In this document: positions 11,901 through 22,812 of the stretch, one piece after another
Position numbering within the stretch: the first letter of the stretch is position 1
How the letters are laid out: each line of letters begins with the position of its first letter
Assembly: GCA_030247885.1 (NCBI GenBank)
Contig: JAPDRO010000010.1
Span: 930,001-994,000 of the forward strand
DNA length: 64,000 bases
From: Taxawa tesnikishii (nom. ined.)
Lineage: Eukaryota; Ascomycota; Dothideomycetes; Dothideales
Direction of reading: 5' to 3'
The notes under the pieces: generated by a model
What the model was told of the DNA's origin: nothing
Seen by the model: the letters and a program-made list of their open reading frames with translations, nothing else
Database searches by the model: none
Program-made: the position numbers and the translations under genes

Positions 11901-12135
11901 GATTTGAGCGCCAGAGATGAACTTGACCGTGACTCTCGTAAAGGAAGCTCTTGTCCGCGCCCTGGATCCAGTTCCGCAGGAACTCAGACTTTACCTTTCT
12001 GCCGACCATCACCGCTACAGGCACGGCTTCACTCGAGCCTTTAGCGGACAGTGTTAAGAGAGCATTTTTGAATTCCTTCAGTGTGCTCCCACTTCGCGTA
12101 TGCGTTATAGCTAGCCACGGTGTAGGGGAAGACAT
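8953..12135 (-). CDS. RING-finger patatin-like phospholipase (PLP)
   Basis: Large fungal patatin-like lipid acyl hydrolase. Exons 12135-10934, 10873-10461, 10412-10077, 10029-9975, 9919-9893 and 9845-8953; introns 47-60 nt, all phase-consistent; about 975 aa. An N-terminal module of about 400 residues precedes a C3HC4-like zinc finger (CLCC...TCGHAVCNDC...CMLCGD). The patatin core follows: oxyanion loop LSLDGGGVRG, nucleophile elbow GTSAGG split by intron 2, the STAPW block, and VLSLGTGTY. In place of the usual D-G-G before the second half I read VGDLQH, so the catalytic Asp context (D-G-G/A) looks altered and activity is uncertain. The C-terminal tail has the ISGLPQSLENII ... LNAPFG signature of these proteins. 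Two one-base slips (GGG 9723-9725; about 9205-9215) are the only breaks. Divergent from DUF3723, 204 bp apart. PLPs are recurrent Starship cargo. Confidence 0.93.
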
Positions 12136-12339
12136 CACTGTAACAGTCGATTGGTGATTTTGACGTTGCGCAAACCAAGGTACATATGTCTCCGCACCAC
12201 AGCGTCAACTCAGTCTAGACCTAAAATAGACTTCCCGTTTCCCGGCTCCCGAAGGCGGCCCCGTGAGCATCGTGCGCCATGACTCGTACCGCGTCACCGG
12301 AGGACATGTCTAGAAATTCTTACGAGCTTGCCTGCTTTG
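12136..12339. promoter_or_regulatory. divergent promoter between PLP and DUF3723 genes
   Basis: 204 bp separate the two ATGs, which point away from each other, so both promoters must lie here or overlap the 5' ends. No clear TATA box; CCGTTTCCCGGCTCCCG near 12235 is the only conspicuous motif. Confidence 0.45.
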
Positions 12340-15300
12340 ATGCCGCATCAAATCATCAGAACCATGACTGGGCTTTCCAACTTTAGGCTGCGCGAGTTCA
12401 GAGGGTATGCGAAGATACCTCTCTCATCGCTGAATTTCGATCACGCTCTCTCTGGTGAGCGGCATAGAACACTTTCTCAGCGAAATGTGAACCGCCTTCG
12501 GCATATATTCTCTCTCGAAGGATGTCATCGGTATGACGAGAACAACTTCGTAAGCGGTATTGTGGACAGCAACGAGCTGGCAGAGGCTCTGCACGCGATC
12601 GGATTTTCCCCACGGCCACGCTCGAAGCACCAACAGATGCCGAATCAATCCCTCTCTTGAAGGTGCGAAACATCAAATGCCTTTACGGCTTACACAGGGT
12701 GCGTGCAGGCCAGCAATACCTGGACGTAGAAAACCAATGGTGGATTGTCAAGCTCTATACAGGTAAGCGGCGATGAGATGTCTCAAAGGACCACATGCTC
12801 AACACGTGGTAACAAGACCTTCCAAAGGCGGTGGAAACAGCTTTTATCGAGAACAGTCTCAAGGAGCAAGCTGTCTCAGACGGCGAGATCTTTCGGAAGC
12901 TACTTTTGAGCAAACGCGAGAACGATAGAGCTGCGGAGAAGAAGTGGTGGGCACGATTGACAGAAACAAAGCGCAAAAACCTCCAGCAACTGCTCCGCGA
13001 TACTGTCCTCGCGGCAGCATTCTACGGTCTTCTCGATTGGCCTGGACTATGGACGCCTATACAACTGGGCACGTTGCACAGGCTATTGACGCTTAAATGC
13101 TCAGAGGTGTCGTAGCGGCATTCCATGCTCCTTCAAGATCGTACGAGTGCTTACGTGGTCCAGGAACTCCTTCGCTATCTCTCTCATGTTAGGGTTACCT
13201 GGAAAAATATTACCACTACCAACATTTTGCTGGACGGGTCGCAAGTTGACTCAACGACGGTAACATGCCTCCAGGCTCTTGCACCTTCAGCTTCTCGTAA
13301 TGACAGGGCTTCCATCCGGACTATGATGAAGGACAGAACCATCTTTCCAAAGGTGGAAGACGATGCAGCCCGTGACGTACTGTTGGACAACATCCTAGCG
13401 CATGATGGATTGTTACCGAGTCTGTACACCTTTTCGAGAACCTCAAATACCTGGAGCCATGCTGTAAAATCCTTCGCGAACTGGTCTTGGCAGACACCAA
13501 AACTGCGACCATCAGAAGTAGCCTTCAGGAGTCTTACAACCCAGTAGCAAATTTCACCGTCGAGTACGGAGAATATGATAGCCGACCGCACCCTTCAACT
13601 GATCCCGAGAGAACATATGATCTTGCTTATTGGCAACTATGGCTGTTCACTATGCGCAATTTCCCGACCTGACTGCAGCCGCACCGCGTAAAGAAGCTCG
13701 CACGGCTAAGCCAACAATGCGAGAGCCAAATCCAGCCCTATGGCAGCGCTTAGGTGAGCTAGCGGTGAATCTAGGATTTCGCACCAAAACAGCTGTCAAG
13801 CTACGAAACGAGGATGCGCAGACCTGTTTAGCGACTAGGCTTGTCGAGCAATGTGGCTCTGCGCCACTTTCCTGTCAAGAAGAGATATGTCGAATAGCAG
13901 AAGTCGCAAAGAAACTGCGGTACAAGAAGAGTCAAACTGTTACAGCATCGCTCACATCAGAAGCAAAAACCCATGCCGAACGAAGGGTAGGTCGACCGTT
14001 CGAACAAAGCCACGAGCTCGACCGTGGATCCCTTTTCCTTCCCTTCCTTGGCCAAACTCTTGGAGCATCAGCCGAGCGCGGTCATGATATCACCACATTC
14101 TATTGCATACGTGACATTATCATCAATTTCTTGGGGGTAGGACAGGTTAGTTGGCTGTGCACACTCGCCAATCAAATTCTCACTGAACGTGCCAAGATGG
14201 CTCGCTTTGATGCCGCTCCATCGATCGACGAAATCCATATGAACACACCTGTGTCAACGCCGGGCACATGCAGCGGAACGTGCACGTCGATTTCTCAGCT
14301 TGAGGAACGGTTGAGTGCGCAGAGTTGCCGCGCCGAAGCTGCTGAGGGGAGAATAAGGTCCATGCAGGCCACATTGGATGAGAGCCAGTCAGAGATGGAT
14401 CGGTTACGGAGTTTGCACGAGCAGGATAAGTCGCGCATTGGAGAATTGCAAGCTGAACTTCGAGCGAAGGAGGACGAACAACAGTCACTTCGTGAGCATG
14501 CAAGAGACAAACAACTCGCTGATTATGGAAGAGACTTCTTCACTGCCCAGGACGAAGCCAATACCACTGTGAGGGCGCTGAGAGCACAGATCACAGATTA
14601 TCAAAAACAGCTCCCCTGGCCAAGCAAACCATCGATAGATTGCAACGCGAAAAGGAAGAAAACAACATCCTACGGCGCGGCCTACGGTATATGGATGACA
14701 ATCCATTGAGTACATGCATGACTGCAATAGACCATTTGTATAGTCTGGACACAGAGTCGCTTGTGGTGGTAGGAAGTGTAAAGTCATCCCCGCAAATCCC
14801 TCGCTGTTTTCTCTTTGCAATCAATCATCTCGATGACGGCGTTTTAATGATAACGTAAACCGTGGGGTAGTTGGTCAGGTGGGGATGTTGGTCAGTTAAC
14901 GCAGTTAGGCAGTTCTAAGCGCACTAAGCCTTATTGGCTAGCTTATCTCGTCCAACCTTGACTCCATCGAGGCTACTGACCAACTACCCCACCTGACCAA
15001 CTACCCCACGGTTTACGTTACAGAATGAACGAAATCGGAGTGGAGGGAGGTGGGCAGGACTTTGGGTCCAAATCTTAGAAGAACCGTCAATTGGGACACC
15101 GAGTATCTCAAGATCGCCTGGAAAAGGGAGAAGGTGATGTTTGTTGGACGACACTCGTCGTTGACGCACTTCCAAAGACATGGTATGCAATGGAAAGAAC
15201 GTTTGCAAAATCATATAAGGACCGGGGATAAACCAGCGTCACACCCACTGACCACCATCGCGCTGACAAGACAGACAAATACGCAGACCGATACTCGTCT

Positions 15301-15685
15301 GCCCATTGCTAAGTCTCTTTGTAAGCTACTGGACCTCCTGACCGACGAAGACATCGACCCTCCTGGAACTCCGACTGTTACCGGCACTGGCGACGTGGAG
15401 CCTCATATCGCTGAACACACGATTTTCACTTTTGCTGGCAACGTAGGATCGCACAATGACCGCCAACTAGTTACTCTTGACCGCTCACGGCCCGTTGCCG
15501 TGCGTGTCTCTGAAACTGTCCGAGGCAGCTCATCGGCCTCCCCAAGACCTGTCAAGATACGTGCAGTTGGTGGTGCACAGCCTCGTCATCTAGTACAAGA
15601 ACTTGAAGAAAACGAGGAAGAGGGAGAAGAGACAGAAAGGGAGGCCGATCTCGAAAGCCGCCGAAAACGTCCAAATCCGTCATAA
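12340..15685 (+). CDS. DUF3723 family protein, interrupted by a MITE
   Basis: Member of the fungal DUF3723 family, of unknown biochemical role, one of the gene families repeatedly found in Starship elements. Exons 12340-12762, 12817-13106 and 13164-15685; the second intron uses a weak donor (GTGTCG) but joins KCSE|ELLRYL as expected. Landmarks in order: FRGYAKIPLSSLNFDHALSGE, SLEGCHRYDENNFV, DGEIFRK, EKKWWARLTETKRK, LLDWPGLW, GSQVDSTTVTCL, REPNPALWQRLGELA, GRPFEQSHELDRGSLFLPF, a long Glu/Arg/Gln coiled coil (about 14300-14680), the AWKREKVMFVG block, and an acidic end followed by RRKRPNPS. Five one-base slips, all in short homopolymers (CCCC 12608, TTTT 13431, CCC 13663, CCCC 14613, AAA 15032), plus a 170-bp MITE at 14851-15020 whose TIR supplies an in-frame TAA. 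Without insert and slips the protein is about 1,020 aa. Confidence 0.93.
14851..15020. mobile_element. 170-bp MITE of Fot1/pogo (Tc1-mariner) type
   Basis: Perfect-looking miniature element: 45-bp terminal inverted repeats (14851-14895 and 14976-15020) beginning TAACGTAAACCGTGGGG, differing from each other at two positions, around an unrelated 80-bp centre. The terminal TA on each side fits TA target duplication. The same TIR start recurs at the ends of the pogo relics at 49530 and 60333, so this is most likely a non-autonomous derivative of that family. It sits inside the DUF3723 coding sequence. The near-identity of the arms suggests recent insertion. Confidence 0.9.
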
Positions 15686-17077
15686 GGTGTCAAATGAGAG
15701 AACAGCTGCGCTCGGCTGGAATGCCATTCATGTCCATACGCAAGACTATCAAAGCTATCGCCCAATCGCTTCTGCTGGCAGTGACGCGCCCGAGCTGGTT
15801 CTTATCAGTTAGTTGGCTGCGTACTGCAGCTACCACCTAACTACTTACCTACCGATTACTCTGCCTGAAGGATCTGTGTCCTAATCAGGGCCAGACTGCC
15901 ACGCCAAATTCGTTTCCCACTGGGATACATACTGCAAGTCACTACCGCTACTCATATCCGTTATCACATGGCGTCCAACGATCGTGGGCCCGATCGAGCG
16001 GTCACAAGGTATCAGCAAGCTTCGAACCAACAGATCAGCCACTTCCTGGATTAAGACGTCCTGTGCCGCCTGCATGCATGTAGCCGACCTCAACGCGATT
16101 CAACCAATTCCGACCACCCAGATTCATCAGACGCCAACACTACGAAGGCATCAACCAATGACCGTTTCCGCGCTTGTATCGGCGACAATGCGATGAATAC
16201 ATCAGTCACAAATGAAGGAGCTAGAGTGCAAGAGCCACTGACGCCTGCCTGGACCAATCACCATGCGATAGTTGGACCCGATACAACACGACGGAGGAAG
16301 CATGGCGTCAGCGGCAAGGTATCGTAAGACCCAATCACCCTGCATACTGTCGGATACGATGTGTCTTATGACTGTGAAGTGGGAGGAGATGATGAAAGGG
16401 GTTATCGCGGACACGCGACCACTCAAACCCTTAGCAGAAGCACTCGAGTCGTACATTGCATCTCCATAAACCGAGAAATGACTCAAGATTCGAGAGATGG
16501 CAATTAGAATACTTTTTAACTATCCCTAGCTATCGATAGGGCAAGCACTTCATCCTTGTAGCACGCACTCTAGGTTTTTGGCTGTACTCTATCATATGAA
16601 CTCTTTGGACATAAGACGTAGATAAAAGGCCCGATTTGCTGCAAGTAGCCGTGCGGACATTATCACCTACCGGAGTGGTATCCCATTCCACATGTTCCGG
16701 ATGATGTCGTTGGACCGCGCTTAGATTGGGGTCCCTCCATCTGTGGCAATTGTACTGTGCCTCACGCGCAGCCGCTCAAGCAGTCTAGCGGCAAGATCGG
16801 CACACGCATAGCGCGCATGTCCGCATGACTAAAAGACAGTGTGATTGCCGAATATGGAAAGGAAACGCGTCGGCGCTTGCGGGCGAGTATTGGTGCCAAC
16901 CTACGATTGCTGGGTCAACTTTCTGCGTGCCCCTAGATCCACGAGACAACTACAACCGGCAGACCATGACAAGACGACAATAATTTCAATTTAATTTGCA
17001 ACTAGAGACAGAACTATACAACAAAAAGCAAAAACATATATAGGAAACCTTGTAGTAGAGTTAGTGAGAGAGAGAGG
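15686..17077. other. 1.4 kb gene-free spacer
   Basis: Between the convergent DUF3723 and second MADS-like genes. Only short open frames without codon or motif support; A/T-rich around 16980-17040, next to the 3' end of the minus-strand gene. A small palindrome-like CCCTAGCTATCGATAGGG occurs near 16530. No transposon ends recognised. Confidence 0.45.
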
Positions 17078-18103
17078 CTAAGGTGAGCTGAAGAAGTTTG
17101 AGACAGTATGTGGCCTGGGAGTTCGGTGAACAGGGTAGAAAGATAGCATTGGAGGAGGTGGAAGAACGCCCTGACCAGACATGACTGAAGGACCCAACCA
17201 GTCATTCCCATCCTGCGTGATTGCGTGAGAAAAGTCACCGTGTAGATCTCTACGAGAACCCTTGCCTGAAACGGTGGAAGGAGGTGACGGCGGATAGGCA
17301 ATATGGCTTGAAACCGGGCACAGTGAGCTTTCTCTTGTATCAAAGGATGGAGGTTCTTCCGTATACAAGATGGCTAGCTCGCTCAGCCCAGAGCTATGGG
17401 CGGTGGTGAAGAAGTCTGGAGTGCACACGGTATGAGGAGGTGGGGTTCCGATCTGTGTAAGTGAGGCAGTCACATCATCCCCATAGTCCAAGTCGAATGC
17501 GGGCGTCTGCGCTGGATAGCAGGTGGCAGCCGGAAGTTGGGCGGAGGAGCCGTCGAATGTGGTGGTCTCAGGGCTTAGTATGTTTGTGCCCACGTCACGG
17601 TATGGGAGAATGGAGCGAATGTTCATTCCTAGATCGTCCGGCTTGATGTCTGTATGTTGCTCAGTCTTGGGGCCTTGCTGGGTGCTGATCTCGATCTCCA
17701 AACTTGTCGTCTGTTCAGTTTGCTTTGGCAGTCGGGTGCCTTCGATAGATACTTCATCCATTTCGTTCGACAGAGCACCATACGTGTGCGCCGCCGCCTG
17801 GGTCTGAAAATTCTGAGGGCCCCAACGCACTGGCTGCAGTCGATTCTGAGCTTGGTGTCAACATCTGCCACTGCAGCCATTGCACAGAATGCATTCATCA
17901 CTTACAAAACGATCTGAGGAGGGCCAGCCAGATTTATGTGACTTGTACAGATCTGAACGCCCAGCAAACTCAACCAGGGTTACAAATCTCACTGCGTTGG
18001 GCAGCAACAGCTGTTGCAGCTCCATCTGCTTCTTGAAGATATTCTTGAGTCGTCTCGTGTAGAGCTTTTTGGTCCTGTAATCGAGTTCTGTAAACCCAGT
18101 CAT
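17078..18103 (-). CDS. MADS-box-like transcription factor candidate
   Basis: Exon 1 18103-17906 (66 codons), exon 2 17845-17078, intron 60 nt (GTAAGT...GCTCAG), phase 0; 321 aa, fully intact. Residues about 10-56 follow the MADS-box order: TKKLYTRRLKNIFKKQMEL, then LPNAVRFVTLV and GRSDLYK, resembling R-x-x-x-F-x-K-R-R-x-x-L-x-K-K-x-x-E-L ... V-x-L ... GR-x-x-x-Y of SRF-type domains. The 255-residue tail is Ser/Thr/Pro-rich with little predicted order and ends in PHTVSNFFSSP. Shares TKK-[LF] spacing, strand and exon structure with the gene at 4815-5913, so the two look like distant relatives. It sits between DUF3723 and the ferric reductase, whose start is 424 bp away in the opposite direction, so a role in regulating cargo genes is conceivable but unproven. 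Confidence 0.62.
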
Positions 18104-18526
18104 GTTGTGCCGTCAACTCCGATGTATTGTAAGGGCGACAACGGTCAGGTGTAAGATGATTGAACAAGCGTGAGATTGATTGTTCGTCAGGATCGGGGAA
18201 ACCGTTTCAAGACAGGCGCCACCTTTATAAAGTTACTCGACGGTCCGTTACTGCGCCTGTTTAGGCGTGATCTGGAGCCGCGCGTCTATCGACTAGCATT
18301 GGTGCAGCGGGGTTCGTTGTTGGATTTATCGCTCAGCCGCTGTGATTGGATGTCCCTATATTGGACTTATCCCCAACCGCTATGATAGGCTATCTCTATG
18401 TATAGATAACAATGCCTTAATCCGGGAAAACGGGATTGGGTTTGCGGAAGCCGACTATCGACTACTTCCAATTAGGGTGATGTTTCCTTATAAACTGCTC
18501 GATGTTACCAATTGTGAAATGGCAGT
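18104..18526. promoter_or_regulatory. divergent promoter, MADS-like gene and ferric reductase
   Basis: A 423-bp head-to-head spacer. A TATA-like TTATAAAC at 18488-18495 lies 31 bp before the reductase ATG. GGATGTCCCTATATTGGACTTATCCCC near 18350 and a CTTTATAAAG palindrome near 18225 are further candidate sites. GATA-type TTATCN sites, the usual iron-regulator (SreA/Sre1) core, occur (TTATCG near 18325, TTATCC near 18368), but this is short-motif evidence only. Confidence 0.45.
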
Positions 18527-20273
18527 ATGGACGTCACTGTAATCTACGCTTTCTCAATTGCGGCAACAGTTGTTGCGCTCGGCCTTTGGCACCTTTTCGC
18601 ACGGGTCTCGATCGCTCTCAGATACCGTGCCGCCGCATTTCTCCGCAAGCATCTAATATACAGTCTAGTATGCATAAGACGGAACGGATCTACGGACCTA
18701 AGCCTGTTTGCGGGGTTTGCCATTCTCGGCTATTATGGCGCCAACTTTTGCGCTTGTTTCATCCACGCTAGTAATGTGGCGCAAATTAGCCGCAGATTTG
18801 GCATTGTCTCGATCATCAATCTCTCACTTCTGTTCTTCGGCGGTAGGACCAGCGTTCTCGCCGACAGAGCGGCAGGGACATCCCTGCGTAGCTACAGCCT
18901 AATGCATCGCTGGGTTGGACGGTTGGTAGCGGTCACGGCGATCATACACGGACTTATGCAAAAATCCCTCAGCGGTTGGCGATTCTCTACCAAAGAGCTG
19001 GCTGTAAGTAATATGCCAATGTTTCTCTCCTGAATGACATTTATTTGTAGCAGATGCTAGTAGTACTCTCTATGACGGTATCTCTGTCACTACTCTACGT
19101 CCGCCGTCATATCTATGAAGGCTTCCTCAAGCTTCATCTTTTACTTGCGATCGCCTTGTTAGTACTCCTCTGGTTCCATATCCCAATACACAACTATCTC
19201 CCTCTCGTATGCCTCGTGACAGCCACAACACTTTGGGTTGTTCAAACCATCTTGTGGGCTGGTACAATGCTGTATCGCAATCCTCTCTCGCGAAACAAGT
19301 CAATAGGTCAGCTAGACTTCCTCGAGGATCAAAGCAGAGTCGCAGCGGTAAAGCTTGTCATCAAGCCGAGCAGAAGATGGTACGTCAGTCCGGGTCAATA
19401 TGTGTATATAACAGTTCCAGGACTGTTTACAAACATGCCTGGTCGGCTCCAGGCACATCCTTTCATGATTGCTTGGTCGGAGAAAGACCCAGGAATGAGA
19501 GACTCGCAGATCGTGCTTTTCATCAGCTGCCGTAATGGATTCAGTGCCGCCTTGCCGCACTGCGAAGGTCCTTTCCCAGTGATCCTTGACGGTCCCTACG
19601 GAGGAACACCTTCGCTAGATCAGTATGACAAGATATTATTCCTCGCAGGTGGTATCGGTATTGTGACTCACCTGTTGCATATAAGACAACTCTTGCGTGC
19701 ACACGACGATAAGTGTGCACGTGTGCGAAGGCTCACACTAGTGTGGCTACTGGACAGTCAAGGTATCATTGTTCGACCAAATCCGGGCTTCGTAATTGAC
19801 AAGTTTTAGATCAGGAAGGGTGGTTCCAAGAACACCTCGAACAACTCTTTGGATTGGACGAGCAGCGCAATATCCTATCAATATGGTTGTACTCAAATAT
19901 CGACCCGAACTGCCGTAGTGCGCAAGTGGACAGCAATCGACCCAGATTGTTTAGGACACGCATGGAACTGGATCACTACAAGGTTGTCGATTTAGAGTGG
20001 TCAGCAGAAGCTGGAAACATGGCAGTGTCTGGTATGTAGGATAGGAATGCCATTTGTTTTCGCATGCTAAATACGATTGAAGTATGCGGGGACCCTTATT
20101 TCGAGAGCCGAGTAAGAGCGGCAGTGAGGTCAATACCGCACGATATCACACTGGTAAGCTCCGACTACCAGATGGATTGCCTTGCGAAAGAGAGACCTGG
20201 ACGTAAATTGGCAAAAAGCCGCGCGCCTGTGTCGAGCATTGACCGTTCTCAACGGCGGACTAGCCTGGCATAG
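18527..20273 (+). CDS. ferric/cupric reductase, FRE family
   Basis: Plasma-membrane metalloreductase that moves electrons from NADPH through FAD and two haems to extracellular Fe(III) or Cu(II). Exons 18527-19003, 19051-19762, 19810-20031 and 20083-20273; introns 47-51 nt; about 530 aa, no frame breaks. The N-terminal half has about six hydrophobic segments. The haem-ligand His pairs are all present with 14-residue spacing: His127/His141 (MHRWVGR ... IIHG) and His188/His202 (KLHLLL ... LWFH). FAD-binding HPF is at 295-297. NADPH-binding elements are DGPYGG (339-344), LAGGIGI (357-363) and the C-terminal VCGDP. The last 25 residues after SSDYQ are unusual, and a further small intron there is possible. 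FREs are one of the marker cargo families of Starships; this one is the best-preserved member of the trio here. Confidence 0.95.
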
Positions 20274-21354
20274 CTTAGTGCAAGCTGTGGCGTACTGTAA
20301 GCCACATTGCCCGAAAATGGGAATCGGGAGACGGGCTATAGTCAGTTGTTAGCGTGCAATTCATGCACCGTATATAGCGCCAATGTATAGCAATCTCGTC
20401 CTCAAATCTTCACTTCGTTACGACTATCTATGATGAGATACGATATCCAGCGTAACAACGCCAGGACCTCCGTCGGAAAAGCACAGCTGCGAGCAGACGG
20501 AGAATCGAGTGCGTGTTGCTCTGGACCCTCGCATCACATTGTTGACCAAAGCTGACCGAGAGAACGTAGTGCGCCGTTCCCGGACGAGGATCAACCACCT
20601 CGACATTACGGCGATCCTAGAACATCGTAGGCACGGCGGCCGTCTGTTATATCTCGTCCAAATTCGCCCTTGTCTCATGACTCAACGACGACTCCGGCAC
20701 GGAAAGACGTCGCTCAAGCAGCCACTATCCGCCTCTGAGCTCGTCGCAAGCTGCACGGCTGTCGACCCACGTAATTACAAAACCTTGATCCATGTTGCAC
20801 GGAAGCCGATGTGGGTCATGGAGCGAGACGTGGGGGATTTCCATGACACTGTGCGGCGGTATTGGGCCTGGGTTGTGCCTTTTGGCGAAGTGCCTAGGCA
20901 ATGATCAGACCACCTTCATCTTGTGCGAGTAGGTAGACATGCTACATGATCTCGTATTACGCCGCCACGCCGAGGCTGTCACGATTCCATTGAACCTCGC
21001 GATCATTACTACCTCGTGCGCCGTCCATGTCGTTCGGTGTGTCGCTCGATTGTTCTCTAGGCACTGCAATGTTCGATCGGTCGCCAGCTTCGCGGCAAGA
21101 ATAGTGACCCTTTGAGTTCCTGAATTTTGCTGTCGGGGCGGAGGCTGGCCGTTCCAGGATTCCACTTGGCGAAGTCCATAGTCCCAGATCCGGGTTGCGG
21201 ATCACATCCCACTTCCTGGCATTTTCTGCCCCGCAGGCTTTGCTTAAATAGAGACCAGTCTCACGCACCTACCGAGCTGTTTGATCATACCAGAGCAGGA
21301 CGGACGGCACACTCCTCACATACACATCAAAACACTAACATCTGACTTCCTGCA
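20274..21354. other. spacer with a chromodomain-like relic
   Basis: Within 20450-20910 (plus) there is an open stretch containing ITAILEHRRHGGRLLYLV, which resembles the start of a chromodomain of the kind found at the end of Ty3/Gypsy (chromovirus) integrases. It looks like a short, old, fragmentary relic, and no LTRs are seen. The remainder (20911-21354) holds nothing I can name. Confidence 0.35.
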
Positions 21355-22812
21355 ATGTCATATCAGGCCAATACTTCGTACAAAATATTGCCGACTATCA
21401 CTGAAGACCCAGACGATGAACTGTACTTGGGTCCCCTGCGGCAGCCCGAAATTATCATGAGGGCAACCCGCTAGTGATAGAGGAAGATTATATTCCGTTC
21501 GAGTGTTCTGACGAGGATACTTCATCTTCAGAAGAGTCCAGCTCGTCAAACATGGATGTGTGCAGTCTCGTTTCGTCAGAAGTCCAGACTATGATCTCCC
21601 CGCATCGACCGGTCAGGAGCCCAACAGGATCGTGCTTGATAGGCCAAGTGCGCCCGCCAATGCACATGGTTCTAGTCTCCTGCCAGCGTTTGGAACGTTT
21701 CCTCGAACTCCTAGTCCAAAGGAGCCTGCGTCACCCAAAATCAAGCAGGAACCTATCGACGCTCTCGAAGATAACCTCCTTCGCACTCTGCAGAGTCCAC
21801 ACTCTGCGTCACAAAGAAAGCGTTCGCACGATCGACCTACGGGCTTCACGGATGCCAGCAGTCGGGACTGGGAGCGTTGGTTGTCCGGGGTGTCCCCGTG
21901 AGCAATGGTCCAATGTCTCCTATAAAACCACTCAATGGTACGCCACTTTATGTTAGTTTGATACTCTTGACTTGCTAAGAAAATCAGAGAGACCAGCAAA
22001 GCTCCAGCGAACAGCAGACGACGTGGACTTAGAAGCTATGTTTCCCGAGGTTGTCTATCCCTTTCGAGTATGATGCGCTGCTAGCTGACGCGATCGCACA
22101 GTTACGGAACCCAGTCGCACCGTCATCGATTTTGAACAACCAGAAGAACTGCCAAACTAGGGTACAGCCCGGTTCACCACGCACGCTCTCCGCTTTGGCC
22201 GCGTTGGATCGGTGTCTTCCGCAATTGGAGCCGTGCCGCGGAGTTCCACCTGCCAACGGCATCTCGTATGGTGAGCAGACGGGGACGGCGCAGAGTGTCC
22301 TTCCAAGTCCATCAAAGGTGGTCTCTCCTGCCGGCATCTCAAGACCGCTGAAGATCAAGATTGGCGTTTCTCCGGTCTGCCCGAAACCAGTGACCGCGCT
22401 GAACGGGTTTGACGACATCGGCAGGTTGAGAACCCTCATGCAGGATATTCAGAGCATTTTGACAACTTTGAGCGCCGGTGAGTCAGAGGTATCCTATTTT
22501 GAGCCACTCAGAGCCGCTAGAATTATTGCATCAGGACACCATATCGGCATACCACCTGCCGCCTTGCCTGCGGCTACACCCACCTTCTCACTGTCTACTA
22601 TCTCGGGCGGGGCATCGCCAGTAACACCGGCAACGCCCGCTACGCCGTTTCGGCCACCACCTATGTCGATAGTTGACGAGCGCTTCACCGGGCGCGGACG
22701 TGAGTACAGGGTCATGTTCAGAGATCTGTGGATTCGGGAAACGAAGCTACCCAGAGCCAAGAAGCCATACGCCGCTGGCAAGAGTCCAACCTCGCGGATT
22801 ACTATTAGATAG
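21355..22812 (+). CDS. Ser/Pro-rich nuclear-type protein, unknown function
   Basis: Not recognised. ATG 21355 (MSYQANTSYKILPTITEDPDDE) opens an acidic N-terminus, followed by a Ser/Glu run (CSDEDTSSSEESSSS), a PSPKEPASPKIKQEP segment with a SUMO-type IKQE site, and a long Pro/Ala/Ser middle. It ends in a conserved-looking basic block (FTGRGREYRVMFRDLWIRETKLPRAKKPY). One intron fits well (donor CC|GTGAGC near 21898, acceptor AAAATCAG near 21987, phase 2). Three one-base slips are needed to follow the gene (AAA 21449-21451, near 21556, TTT near 22065), the homopolymer type seen in neighbouring genes. Composition suggests a disordered regulator. 3' end at 22810-22812. Confidence 0.5.

Noticed and set aside
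13107-13163. Apparent in-frame stop in DUF3723
   Set aside because: The stop lies in a 57-nt phase-0 intron (GTGTCG...GTCCAG) whose removal gives the family-typical join.
20450-20910. Independent chromodomain gene
   Set aside because: No start codon, no intron structure and only a partial domain; more likely a relic fragment.
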